Source: Zygnema circumcarinatum (Eukaryota > Streptophyta > Zygnematophyceae > Zygnematales > Zygnemataceae). From it: 42,488 nucleotides of DNA. Numbering within the stretch: the first letter of the stretch is position 1; each line of letters starts with the position of its first letter. Shown here one piece after another: positions 9,980-22,052 of this stretch. The notes under the pieces are model-generated. The model made no database searches. It was not told where the DNA came from and saw only the letters and a list, made by a program, of their open reading frames with translations. A program made the position numbers and the translations under genes. The DNA is taken from contig CM074815.1 in NCBI GenBank assembly GCA_037447605.1, positions 2,122,783 through 2,165,270 of the forward strand. Direction: 5' to 3'.

Positions 9980-12900
9980 ATGTCGCGGTCGTACGCGAAC
10001 CTGCTGGACCTGTCGGGGGACGTGCCCATGTTCACGAAGCCGGTGGCGAGGAGGGCCATGCCGCGCTCCATGACCGTGTCGTCGCTCTTCTCGGAAGCGC
10101 GGGAGAGGGAGAGGGAGAGGGAGAGGGAGGGCGAGGCGGCGGACAGCGTTACGTCGGAGGCGCCGTCGTCGCTCTCGCAGGAGCGGCTCATCCTAGTGGC
10201 CAACATGCTGCCGCTGCACGCGGAGAGGGCGGAGGAGACCTCGGTAGGGAGGGAGGGAAGGACAGAGGGAGGGAGGGAGGGAGAGAGGGAGGGAGGGGGG
10301 GAGAGGTGAGAGGGAGGAGAGGTGGGGGACAAAGAAAAGGGACGGGTTGAGGGAGAGGTAGCAGGAGCGGCAGAGGGAGAGGAAGAGGAAAGATGGAGAA
10401 AGAGGGTGGGATTGGTCCATATGCTGCTTGACGAGGACCGTTTTTCAGGGGATAAACGTGTGTGTGTTCACGTCATTTGGAGTATTCACTGAGAAGGAGA
10501 AAAAAGAGAGAGGGGGAGAGAGTGTGAGGGTGTGAGAGAAAAAAGAGAGAGAGTGAGGAGAGGAAAGAGAGTGAAAACAAGTTTAAGTTATTGTATCTGT
10601 CAAGGGCTGGAGCACGCGAGGCATCTGCAGAACATATTTTGCATTTTCTCCGCGATGAATTTGATTTGATTTGCTTTTTTTTTATGCACTTTCTGTTTTC
10701 CATTTTTTTTTTTTATGCAACAAACTTGAAGAGATCACATGAGCATATTATTGTCTCACTGACACTGCTTGGTCTTTGATTCAGAGCTGGACGTTCCGAT
10801 GGAACGAAGATTCCCTGTTACTTCAAATGAAGCAGGGCTTACAAATGAAGGATGGTGAAGAAATGGACATTCTTTATGTCGGCTCCCTTCCAGTAAGTAT
10901 GTATATCTTATAGAGAAAGCTGTCTCTCATTCACAGTTTAAAGCAGTTGTATTACAATGTTAGGACGACGTGTCTGTTTATCTGTTTTTTGTTGTGTCGA
11001 TTCTGTTTGTGACGTATATTTCTGTATCTCTGTAGCATATGTTTTCCCTACTGTGTGGGAGAACTACCGGAGGTGAGAGAGAAAAGACTAGTTAGGCAAA
11101 GACAGGGAGAGTGCATACGAGAGAACAGGAAACGGGGGGGAGGTAGCATCGAAATGTGCAGATCAGAGCAACTTCAATAAAGTTGCTGGGTACAAAACTG
11201 TAAATGTCAAACACGCTACCTTTTAGTTTAAAGTATTTCAATTGCACCCCTTTTTTATTGGATCAGGCTGATGTTGCTCCAAGTGAGCAAGACGAAGTGG
11301 CGTCAATTTTGCTCGAGAAGTTCAATTGCGTGCCGACATTTCTCAGCCAAGAGTTGAAAGCAAGGTAAGTTCGAAGGTACCGGTTCACTGGATGCAGGCG
11401 ATATCCACACCGTTGCATCCGTCAAGTTTCTGTCCACAACATTGCATATCTGTTATTAGGAAGTTTTCTGGAACCTTGACACTTTTCAGGAGTCAGCCTG
11501 CAGATTTTGTGAGCTTGATTTCAACCGCTAGAGAAAACCTTCTTGTTCTCCTCATTCCTATTCCATTTTCTCCTTCTCCTACTCCTCCAACCACTTTCAG
11601 AAATCCATTTCTTTTGACTGTTACAGGTTTTATCACGGGTTCTGCAAGCAGCAACTTTGGCCTCTTTTCCACTACATGCTTCCTCTGAGTCCGGACCATG
11701 GGGGCAGGTTCGATAGAGGTTTATGGCAGGCCTACGTTTCAGCTAACAAGATTTTTGCAGATAAAGTTATGGAAATTATAAGTCCGGATGACGACTATGT
11801 GTGGATCCATGACTACCACCTGATGGTCCTTCCAACTTTCCTAAGGAAAAAGTTCCATAAAGTGAGGCTCGGGTTTTTCTTGCACAGGTGAGCATATTGA
11901 CTTCATAACTTGACGCTTTCTTCCAAGTCCATGTTCGTAAAATATAATGCATTGGACCGTACATTTACCCCACTTAACTCATTCACACAAACCGCTAAAG
12001 ATGTTGCTAGTATATTTACAGGTGTTTTCGTATTATTCATACTAGCTAATGTGCTTGATGCAGCCCTTTTCCTTCCTCTGAAATCTATCGAACTCTGCCA
12101 GTTAGGGACGAGATTTTGCGAGCGTTACTGAATGCGGATCTCATAGGTTTCCATACGTTTGATTATGCGAGACACTTTCTCTCATGTTGTAGCCGCATGT
12201 TGGGGCTAGAATATGAGTCGAAGCGGGGCTACATAGGGTTAGAGTATTATGGCCGAACCGTGGGAATCAAGATCATGCCAGTCGGGGTACATATGGGACA
12301 GCTGGCAGCTGGATTGAAGCTCGCTGATACTGAGTGGAGAGTGGGAGAGCTTAAGGCTCAGTTTGAAGGGAAGACGATCCTTTTAGGAGTGGACGATATG
12401 GACATATTCAAAGGACTAGGTATGATGCTGAGCTTTGGTTGAAAACCTCCACGTGTTATACACATTCTTTCGAATCACGAAACTCAAGGAACTAAAGCTC
12501 CTGACAGCCCTCACCGACTTAAGTTCAGCATTCAGTACTGCTGCAGTATTTAAGACTCATGGAAAAATGCTGCACCTTACTGAAAGGAGGGGGAAGAGGG
12601 TGGGAAGGAAGAGATCCAGAATGAGCACTATTCATTTCTATTATAGTCATATCATTCCTCTTCTTATCGTAGGCTGCTTGATTATCTTAATCAGTACCGT
12701 TGGGATAATCATTTATCGGTCATCTAGCAGTAATCTGGTATGGAGCCATTCTGCTTTACCCTCTTGGATTCTCTTGAGCTTGAGATCAGAATACCGTGTT
12801 TTCATGCAGGATTGAAACTGTTGGCTATGGAGACGATGCTGAGACAAAATCCGGAGTGGGTCGGAAAGGCTGTATTAGTCCAAATAGCCAATCCTGCGCG

Positions 12901-15900
12901 AGGCCGAGGAAGGGACGTGACAGAAGTGCAGGAGGAAGCACACGAAATCACTCGGTAAGAGTCTGACCCGAGAGAGGGGGGGGAGGGCGAGAGTGAGAGA
13001 GACAGAGAGAGACAGAGAGAGTAAGAGCAGAAGAACGAGAGAGTGTTGCGCCACTACGAAAAATAAGAGGTTTCACGTTGGTGTGGGCTAATTGCATTCA
13101 TGTATAGTTCATGAAGGTAAGTTTTGCAATTAGCATGGTTCAGGGACGATCTATTGTTTAGTATAAAATGAAAGTCAAAGGGAGAATTTAAGAGTCATGG
13201 GTTTTGTACGTGGCCTATTAGAATCAGATCTTAAACTGGGATAGGAAAATTAGAGAGGACAGGCCTCTTCAGTTTTGAGCTGCATCAACAATGGTAGAAG
13301 ACCAGATTTCCATATTACATATGTTCTATATGTCTTGCGTCCATTTATCCGCAGCTGTCATCCACATGTTCCCCTCTCACTCTCCATGCATGATAGTGCA
13401 ACACATTCAGAATGTGTGTGTGTGTGTGTTCTCTATACACACACAACCACACAGTTGACATCCATTCTCTATCTTATTCTAACACATTTTCATATGACAG
13501 ACGAATAAATGAAGAATTTGGGCGTGAAGGCTATCAGCCCGTGGTGCTTTTGGAACGACATGTACCACTCTATGAGAGAATTGCTTTTTATACTCTAGCA
13601 GAGGTCTGTGTTGTAACTGCTGTACGCGATGGAATGAACCTAATTCCGTACGAGTACATTGTTTGCCGACAAGGAGGGGACCCACAAGCAAGATCAGGAA
13701 GCGCTTCACTCTTATCCAGATCATCAAGCACCTACGGAAGAAGCCCACCAGGATTTGGACTTCTGAAGCAGGAAGACAGAAAGAAGAGCATGTTGGTGGT
13801 GTCAGAATTCATCGGTTGCTCTCCTTCCCTTAGCGGAGCCATTCGAGTGAATCCGTGGAACATTGAGGCTCTAGCAGATGCTCTCAATTCAGCCATCACA
13901 ATGCCTGATTCTGAACAGCATCTTCGACATGAGAAGCATTACCGTTACGTCAGTACACATGATGTGGCGTACTGGGCACAGAGCTTCATGAGCGATTTCG
14001 AACGCACTTGCAGGTATGTTAAATTGAAAAACATGTCATCCACAATGTCGACTTCGTCTTCAAATATGAATAGCCCCGAATGAGGAATTGAGCCTCGTTA
14101 TGATAAAACCTAGCACATGCAATCAGTAGTTTTTGCATGCTTTACATGTGCCCCCAATTTCTCCTCACAATACTTTGGTTCATTGTATGCAGAGAACATA
14201 GTCGTCTGCGTTGTTATGGGATAGGTTTCGGCCTCGGGTTTCGAACTGTGGCTCTAGATCCGAATTTCAGGAAGCTGCAAACGGAACACATTGTGAGAGC
14301 ATATAGACGGAGCAAAAGCCGAGCCATATTGCTGGATTATGATGGTACTATGATGCCACAGGTAATACTCTTCTCAAGCCTTAGACTCGATAGTTGCATT
14401 CATACACATGCATATGTGCATGCTTTGTTGGTTGAAGCCCATATTGTTTCTTCAGCACTAATTCTGGGAATCGTGATCCATTATCCCATACACAGGCTTC
14501 GATCAATAAGACTCCGAGCGCTGATGTCATCTCGCTTATAAACACGCTCTGCAGCGACCCAAATAATGTTGTCTTCATTGTGAGTGGGAGGGGCCGTGGA
14601 ACATTGAGCGAGTGGTTCGGGCAATGCGAGAAACTGGGTTTAGCTGCGGAACATGGCTACTTTTTCAGGTCAGTTTGGTTACTCGATGTATTTAGTCAAA
14701 CAAAGATTTGGTCGATCCATGGCCTCATGTCTATTGCAGAATCGCTTAAAGTTAATGCCGAAAGACTCTGTTAAGAAGTGTCAATGTACTCGATTGATGC
14801 GTTTCAGGGTGTTAGCTGAGCATGAATCGTTTCAGAACAAAAAGCTAAGGGGGGGGGAAAGGAAAGAGGTAACAAAGGAAGATTAACTGAGTAGAATGTG
14901 ACTCTATCTTATGTTGTAGGTGGGACGGAAAGTCCGACTGGGAAACAAGTGTTCCGCAAATAGACACTGCATGGAAGGATGCAGCCCTGCCAGTAATGGA
15001 GCTATACACAGAGAGTACGGACGGGTCGTATATTGAAGCTAAGGAGAGTGCTCTTGTTTGGCATCATCGAGATGCCGATCCTGACTTTGGATCCTGGCAA
15101 GCCAAAGAGCTGCTTGACCATTTGGAGAGTGTTCTTGCAAGTGAACCTGTGACTGTGAAAAGTGGGCATCATATCGTTGAAGTGAAGCCTCAGGTAAGCC
15201 CGAGGGAGGGGAGAAAGGGAGGAGGGATAATAGTGAATTGGGATGGAGGGGGGGGGCGAGTCCGGCTGGTTGTGGGAGGTAAACAGAGAGAGAGAGGGAC
15301 GGAGAGATTGAGGACGATGGAGAGAGTTTAGAGGTTGAGTGGGAGAGGCGAGGGAGTGGGGGGAGGAGGAGAAGGATAGGGATAGGGATAAGGGATGTTG
15401 ATGATGGGAAAGAAGACAGAGGACGAGGGGCAGAACACAAGGTAGGAAGAGGAAGTGGGATGTTTGAAAGAGGCAGAGAGGGAGTGGCGAGGCGTAGTGA
15501 GAGAGTGGGCACTTAGTCAAGTATGAAAGGAATGGGAGGGAGAGGGATGCTGTTTTTAAATCTTCGTTTTGGTGTCCTTCTCCTTGCAGGGTGTAAGCAA
15601 AGGCGTAATTGTGGAGCAGCTCCTATCCAACATGGTTCAGAGTCCCCGAAAGGCGCCCGACATGGTTCTATGTGTAGGGGATGACCGGTCCGATGAAGAC
15701 ATGTTCGAACGCATAGAAGCCATCATGGCAGCTCCCCCCCAATCGCTTGTTGCCGAGGTTTATGCCTGTACGGTGAGTGCAAAGTACAAGACTTTTGTTT
15801 TGCACTTCTGCTCACTATGCTCATGGTTGTGTAGCCTTTCTTCAGTTCAACCATTCTTAGCATTCTTAGTATAAGAATGGGTGAAGGCAAGATATAGCTG

Positions 15901-16264
15901 TCGGTGTTATCTCTCCCGTACAAGTTCTCTGGAAGATGTAACAAAAGCAGGTGAAGCACATTGTACGGTTGAAAGTCTCCTCCTTTTTGGCCCTAAAAAT
16001 TGCGGAAAATTCCAAATTCGAAACATAAGGTCTCTGGGCTTTGAATAGTAACTTGCGGTTTTGGGCTGTCCTTCGAGTGAGCAGGTGGGCCAGAAACCGA
16101 GCAAAGCGAAGTACTATTTGGATGATACTGTGGAGGTTATGAAGATGATTCAAGGCCTGGCCAATGCAACTGTTGTCGAAAAGATAAGCGGAGCTCAGTC
16201 GATAGAGTCAGAGGAGTCGATCTCAGCCGTGGATGACGGAATGGAATCAGACTTAGCATCTTGA
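9980..16264 (+). CDS. Class II trehalose-6-phosphate synthase/phosphatase (TPS5-11 type)
   Basis: Twelve exons: 9980-10243, 10785-10892, 11267-11364, 11627-11887, 12064-12419, 12810-12954, 13501-14013, 14193-14361, 14496-14668, 14920-15193, 15590-15772 and 16085-16264. They give 907 residues in one frame. The start MSRSYANLLDLSGDVP matches the conserved N-terminus of plant class II TPS proteins. The GT20 synthase-like domain covers about 70-580, with YVWIHDYHLMVLPTFLRK, GFFLHSPFPSSEIYRTLPVR, DLIGFHTFDYARHFLSC and SEFIGCSPSLSGAIRVNPW. The HAD phosphatase domain covers about 620-850, with LLDYDGTMMP (nucleophile Asp motif) and VGDDRSDEDMF. In plants this class has little synthase activity and is thought to be regulatory in sugar signalling. 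An ERERER stretch in exon 1 comes from a GA repeat. The N-terminus, order and motifs make the family call secure. Confidence 0.95.
10244..10400 (+). repeat. Purine-rich GGGA/GAGA tract at the start of TPS intron 1
   Basis: The intron begins GTAGGG immediately after exon 1 and continues as a (GGGA)n/(GA)n-rich stretch. A further GA tract is at 10496-10570. The rest of the intron is T-rich up to the acceptor at 10784. Confidence 0.75.
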
Positions 16265-17644
16265 GATGAGAGGGAGAGGTGAGAGAGTTTTGTCAGCTGG
16301 ATGCCTCCTCTCAGCTCCTCCTCTCCTCTCAACGTGTATTTTTCCTCTTTGTCTCTCAAGATAGGATGGAGGATGCCTTGGAAGTTTCTCAATTCATGAA
16401 GGCGCGGTATTCTCTGGACGGGTGAAATTTGATGCCCTTCGTGGAAAACTGCTGAATTAGGGGTTCAAGGTTTGGCAAGTTTCTGAATCTGCGTATAGCT
16501 GTTTCCTGTTGTATCCTTACCTCGTTTTGGGGTTACTTTTGAACTCCTCACTTTGTGTGTCATAACGCAGATATCCTGTCGACATTAGATCTTAATTAGG
16601 TCAAAGAAACTACATATGTACGAGAAGTGTGCGTGGGGGAGAGGGAGGGGGGGTAGAGGTGAGGGGTGGGTGAGGCACTGGGAGTGATGGCCGCTCCTGT
16701 AAGTAGGGAAGTCGAAGTTTTGTCTGCTCTGGAAATTGGGTTACGAATGTCAGAGACAGGCGCTGGGAGAGGATCACAAGATCATTCTCATGTACGGTTT
16801 GCTGAGTGGCGGCGCACCCTTCTCAACCGCCTCTGATGTAAGACCCCATCCTCGCCCCACACTCCTGCCGAGCTTCTTTATCTCCCACTCTTACCTCCCA
16901 CCCCCTCCCCCCCCCTCCCCCCCCCTCTCTCTCTCTCCCTCTCTCTCTTTCTCACTCCCTCCCCCTCCCTCTCTCCCCATCTCCCTCGTTTTGAGCTTCA
17001 CGTTTGCATTTCGAGTGACTCTCCTCCTTGCGTTTTGTCTCTACTTGTTTGGAATCACCACTCGCCCAAAAAACCGTAATTCTGTCACTGGAGGGACCTT
17101 TAGGCAGATGAGACGTCCTTACCACTTAGGCATCCCAAGTGGCTTGAAAGGAACTGCTATGCCTGGTGTTTCCACAACTTAAACTCTTCTCAGGCGTCCG
17201 CCTAAAGTGAAACATTGCCCTCGAGTGTTCATATCAGAACTGGTTCTGATGGTGCTGTGGCAGGGATTTTCAGTCAACTAGGTCTTCAATTCTCCCCCCC
17301 CTTCCTCCCCCAACTTCGCCTCGGATCCATCCATGGCTGCCGCCTCTGTATGAAACCCTCTGTGGCAAGGTCCGATCTGCAAGGCAATTTCAGAGGCTAC
17401 AATTTGGATTTTTTCTGAGAGTAAAATGCGCAGATTTTCCTGAGAGTAACTTCATTTTCTTTTCTTGAAGAATCCAGTAGAGTTGGTTTGTTGGTTCTGA
17501 GTGTACCATTGTTTGCGTGTGCTTCCGCGAGGGAGCTGTGAAGCTTGTTTGGCATACATGTCTATCTCCTTCGTATCGGTCCTCCCCAATGTCAACTGCA
17601 AACACGTATATCGTGGAAAGGGGCTGATAGGATCCCCAGTTGTT

Positions 17645-17730
17645 CACGTGGTGCTCACGTGTCCCTTTGTGCGAATCATCTGTTGTCACGTGTCAGTAGT
17701 GGGCACTTTGAGCACGGGCAGCGACACGTG
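17645..17730. promoter_or_regulatory. Cluster of four CACGTG (G-box/ABRE core) motifs
   Basis: CACGTG occurs at 17645, 17656, 17687 and 17725, four perfect palindromic cores within 86 bases. G-boxes bind bZIP and bHLH factors in plants. The position is odd because both flanking annotated genes end here rather than start, so the cluster may belong to an uncalled transcript. Confidence 0.5.
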
Positions 17731-18011
17731 GTGCGAACATTCGGACGGTGTCGCTGTTGGTATAGCGTTGGCGGTTTAAATGAGCATTTTTATGCGTGTT
17801 GAGTACTGTGTCAGCCGTTGGCCTCAAGTGCAAACCTTTTCGCACAAGGGTACAAGGGGTGGATGCCGTCGGCCAAATGGAGTAAGAGTCGAGGTAATTG
17901 TGGTATTCTGTGAAGATTTTTTTTCATTCCTTTTTGGTCCTATTTCGTACAGGTGCTCTACACCTGTCAGCAATATAATCAAATAAAAAACTATCTTGAA
18001 TGGGAGGAGAA

Positions 18012-18220
18012 AATGGCATAGATCTCACGATGGCGAGGCCATCGACTGTACATTGATCTCACGATGGCGAGGCCATCGACTGTACATTGATCTCACGATG
18101 GCTAGGCCATCGAATGTACATGGACAAAAACAGCATGGGGAACCACGAGGGACTGGTCGCAAAGGACCTAAGCACAAAAGAAAGAAGCTAAGAGCGGAAA
18201 ACTACACCTAAGCGCAACAA
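18012..18220 (+). repeat. Dispersed repeat, copy B, with a 34-bp head triplicated
   Basis: This is the same element as 5724-5880 and 28936-29036. Its head unit (GATCTCACGATGGC, loop, GCCATCGACTGTACATT) occurs three times in tandem, starting at 18021, 18055 and 18089 with a period of 34 bases. The body then continues with ATGGACAA, CAGCATGGGGAA, GAACCACGAGG and GAGCGGAAA. Confidence 0.75.
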
Positions 18221-18478
18221 CTATCTGAACTGATTTTTATTTTGTTCAATGAGAATCACTCGACCACCAATACTACTTTACCCTTCACAGTCTATCCTCG
18301 CATTGCAAACGAGTCCAAGACCTGGTTGACTGCTCTATTCGCAGCACAGCACACAATGACACAAATCTCACTTAACCCTAAAAATCCAAACCCTAAAACC
18401 TTGAACCTTCAGAACCTCCACAAAGCGCATAGCACGCATAGCATCCCATGCTTGCGGGACATGCCATCAATCCACCCA

Positions 18479-19815
18479 TCATATCTTCGATGTGGGGGGG
18501 ATGCCAATGTGAAAGTCGACAAACGCAGAGCTCTCTACGATGGGGTAGACCGTCTCCTTCATGACCCTCATATGGTCAGGATGCGTGGCATATACTTTCA
18601 AGTCCTCTAATGTTTTATGAGTAGAAAGGAATCCCCAATTATGCCCCTTTGATCTTGCAGGGGCAAAGTTGGGCCCTACAGTGACTTGAGATACTCCCGG
18701 AATGCCCCCCTCGTGCCCTCTCAGCCCCTCCACCATGGCCCTAATGGCGCCCTCCTCGGTGCCCTCCTTGATCTTCATCATCGCTGAGTGGATCACCTCC
18801 ACGCCCGGGTCCACCGTGGGAGAGGTCAATTCCACCTCCCAATCCACTGCCATCAGGTCTTCCATGATGGGTTTACACAGTTCCACCACAACAGTAACAT
18901 GCTCCTTGGAGTCGGAGTATTGCTTGAGAGCTTCCTGACTCGCGTAACGGCCGTAAAGCGCATGGGTCCACCCTCCGTTGTCTACGCCTGGAACGGGAAT
19001 GTGTTGGCCCACATGGAGCTGCATAACGCTATCGAGCGATTCAAGAGAACGGAGTCCTGATACGAAGGCGGCGACTTTCTCAGGAGGAGTGTCCGCCTTC
19101 ACCTGCAGAACTTGTTCAATCACATGAAATCAGAGCCCCAATGAAGCTTCTCAGAAGCTGTAATTACTCAAGGAATCAAAGCCACATAGAAAGATAATCC
19201 TATAAAACTTCCATTGTTCGAATTTCACATTCTGGTATATGGGAACTCTAAAGACACACCTTCTCCCTTCTCCTCTCCCTCTCCCTCTCCCTCTCCACCT
19301 CCCCTCCCTTTTCCCAACTCTGCTCTCCTCTCTCGCCCTCTCAACACCTTCTACTTCACCCTTCCCATTTCCCCGTCCTAATCCTGCCCCTGTTGAATGT
19401 GCTTGAGGATCTAATGGTTGATGGAATTTCCGATCCATAAAATTAGTTTTAGGGTTTTCAGCTGACCCATCTGTCTTTATACCGAATGCAGGCTCATGCT
19501 AATTTACTCTATTTGTAGGTTAAAAGAGCCTTGGAATAAATTTACCTTAAAATACACGATGTGTTCAACAACCTTGGTCGCCATACTCTCTCCTGCTGCT
19601 GCTCTCACAATAAGAGAGCGCTGCTCCTGACTGCTATTCGTAACAGCTCCGTAAATTTTTCGCGCAGGAAATGATGAAAACTTCAGGTGCCCTAAGCGGC
19701 TGCTGGCAGCAAAAAAAAGTGCTGTCGCAGACAACAAATAAAAGTAGCGGTTGTTGCAAACTTCACACTTCAACTCGGGTTTTCCGCGGATATTGAGAGT
19801 AAGTCCTGCAAGCAT
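18479..19815 (-). CDS. Tandem stress-responsive A/B-barrel (Dabb) protein, putative plastid/peroxisome
   Basis: Two exons, 19815-19546 and 19102-18479, join in phase 0 to 297 residues. Residues 1-75 look like a transit peptide (few acidic residues, SSFPARKIYGAV, IVRAAAGES). The first Dabb domain starts at VVEHIVYFKVKADTPPEKV, exactly across the splice junction. The second starts at VEVIHSAMMKIKEGTEEG and ends VESSAFVDFHIG. Two Dabb domains in tandem is the layout of the plant stress-induced HS1/UP3-like proteins, whose biochemical role is poorly known. The protein ends in SKI, similar to a peroxisomal PTS1. An internal ATG (MATKVVEHIVYFKV) would give a form without the leader. The intron contains short CT tracts at about 19260-19320. 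Confidence 0.9.
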
Positions 19816-21727
19816 TTCTAAAAGATGTTATTCTAAACGGTCTTTAGGAGCAGTGAAAGAGAATATAAGTCATTATCAGGAAGAAAATCAAACATTGGGT
19901 GGGCGTTACTAACGAATATTACAGCCGGTTTGGACTTCAAAGGAAAGCAAACAACTCAGAAAGACTATGCAACCACGTTTCTTTTATCTTTATGATGACC
20001 TTCATGTTTTCTACATCTCTTTTCTTCATCGATTTACTTCACCATTTATCTTCATTTGTTCTCGCCATTGGCACCGCGAGTCAAGCCGATCACAAGTCCA
20101 TCAAGAAAGAAAGCCTCAAGTACATTCTCTGGAGAGAAAAATGGTTTCCAAAAGGCAAATACTGCAAGAGACAAAGCGAGAGAGCGAACAAGAAGCCCCA
20201 TTCATATTCTGTTCTTTGTAAAATCAATTCGAGCTCTCTTAAGAAAGACAGATCTGAACCCCAAATACCCAAACCCCAAAAGCCAAAAAACCAATACTCA
20301 AAAGCCCAACCCGAGACCCTAAAAGCGGCGCAGGAGCTGACCCCGCCGAGCGAGCGAAGAAGAGGGAAGGGCCGCCACTGAGGGGGCGAGGGCGGCGATG
20401 GGCATCCTCCGCCTCAGTGCGCGCGGGCGGAGAGAGAGGGCGAGGGAGAGGGAGCGGGAGAGGGGGGGGGGGGAGGGGGAGAGGGACTGTGAGAGAAGGA
20501 AGAGGAAGCGGGAGGGAGTGGGAGAGAGAGAGATAGGTGAGATTCCGAGAAGCAAGTACCGTTCGACGCTCTGCGTCCCTTGCATTTGTGGCCTGCGGGA
20601 GGCAACGCGCTGATGTACTGAACTGAACTGCGTGCGAGGGAATTTCCCACATTGACTTCTACAGAGAACGCAGTGCGTGTGGGGTGGAAGAGTTTGGGTG
20701 ACCTCGTTTTGTTCGTTCTGAGAGGGCTTTTGGGTTGCGATGGGACTTGGGAGTTGGGAGCGTCTCGCTGCCATGAAGTGTGGTGGTAAGTAAGGCTGCT
20801 CAATGTCTAAGCAATACCACAAAAGAAAAAGGAACAATGGGAGCATCAGTGAATCCCTTATAGAGTGCAACAAACATTTGCCTGAATTATAATGCTCACA
20901 AAACAACCAAGGTCCAAGAGCCTTTGAAGCACCCCAACACGCGCAATGCGGCATGCATGCATGAGACCACATTGCAACATTGCACCAACTATGCACAAAA
21001 TTTGGCGCGTCAACGACCATGAGATGGTACGAAAGTCTTCCCAACAAGGAGACCTCCATTTTTCAACAAAAACATGGCACAAAAGACAAAGTAAACGATT
21101 CAGACACCTTAGATTCTTATTTTAAAAGTTTTCTAACTCTCAACTCTTACAGTGGCCGTATTTTACTCGTGGTTTCCCAGACGCGCTCCTCCGTGGGAGG
21201 GAAAACAGTGAGCGGGCGGACTCGGCGTGCGATCTATGGAGGCCCCCGTCCAATGGCGACACGCCACGTCATAAACTAGTACACGTGACCACCTTCCATT
21301 GGATAAAATGACGAATTTCGTACGCCACGTCAGCAAACTGATCGTGGACAGTAGCGGGTAACCGTAACAGCCGTAACGGGGAGATTAAAAACTGGAACTG
21401 ACATTGCGCCATAGAGCATGGAACATGGAGCGGCCTCCCTAGTGGTTTCGCCTTGCTGCCCTTTAAAGGAAGAAGGTTTGGCTTCCCCTTGTTCAGCGTA
21501 GTCATAATTAGTTTCCTTTTGCTGAATTGAGTGTAGTTTTACTTTGGCTGCCTGCAGTTTGTTTCCTCAATCTTTTTTTTCTATTTTCAATTGAGTCGAT
21601 TTGCAGGGTCCCGTTGCCATGTGAAGGTGGGCGTCTTGTGCCCCGTTAGCACCATGATCAGGTGTGAATCCAATGGCCCGATCTCGTCCACGTGTAATGA
21701 ATCGGACGGCTGATAGGTGTTTCCCGA

Positions 21728-21747
21728 TACGATACGATACGATACGT
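21728..21747. repeat. (GATAC)n pentanucleotide repeat
   Basis: Four tandem copies of a five-base unit between TTTCCC and GTACAC in the intergenic region. Confidence 0.8.
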
Positions 21748-21974
21748 ACACAGCAGTGAAGTGCAACAGTAGGCCTCAATGCTCCTCCCTCGTCTCTCTC
21801 AATGCAACTAAAACTCAATCGGAAGTTCCATGCTCCAAACATGACATTGTACACAAGCCTTAGACAAATTAGGGCCAACGACTTCCACAACAACATGAAT
21901 CACGAGGTCGAGTAAACCATTGATTGTAAGAATCAATCTTCTTTCAGTTCTTCCAGGGGACTAGCCAAGCCACA

Positions 21975-22050
21975 TGCACCCACCCACCCACCCACCCATC
22001 CGGGCAGGCCCCTCCCTCCCTCCCTCCCTCCCTCCCTCGCAGGGCCCCTC
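21975..22050. repeat. Adjacent (CCCA)n and (CCCT)n repeats
   Basis: Five CCCA-type units, then a spacer, then about seven CCCT units, just 3' of the stop codon of the minus-strand membrane protein gene. On the opposite strand this is a G-run array that could form quadruplex structures. Confidence 0.8.
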
Positions 22051-22052
22051 CC

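Larger units (their letters stand above)
16265..18478. other. Convergent intergenic region between TPS and A/B-barrel genes
   Basis: About 2.2 kb between two 3' ends. It should contain both 3' untranslated regions. Contents noted are a pyrimidine tract at about 16890-16990, a cluster of four CACGTG motifs at 17645-17730 and dispersed repeat copy B at 18012-18220. Open frames such as 16736-17182 have no family motif and cross the pyrimidine tract, so no gene is called. Confidence 0.6.
19816..22052. other. Intergenic: promoter side of the A/B-barrel gene and 3' flank of the small membrane protein gene
   Basis: About 2.2 kb. A GA-rich tract with G runs occupies 20420-20540. CCAATGG (21251) and CCATTGG (21296) boxes, several ACGTCA/CACGTG motifs (21260-21345), a (GATAC)n run (21728-21747) and CCCA/CCCT runs (21975-22050) follow. 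Open frames here, for example 19899-20381, have no recognisable domain and lack an ATG start or splice support. Confidence 0.55.

Noticed and set aside
19899-20381. 160-codon plus-strand open frame
   Set aside because: It begins at a non-ATG codon, has no recognisable motif and lies in the promoter side of the A/B-barrel gene.
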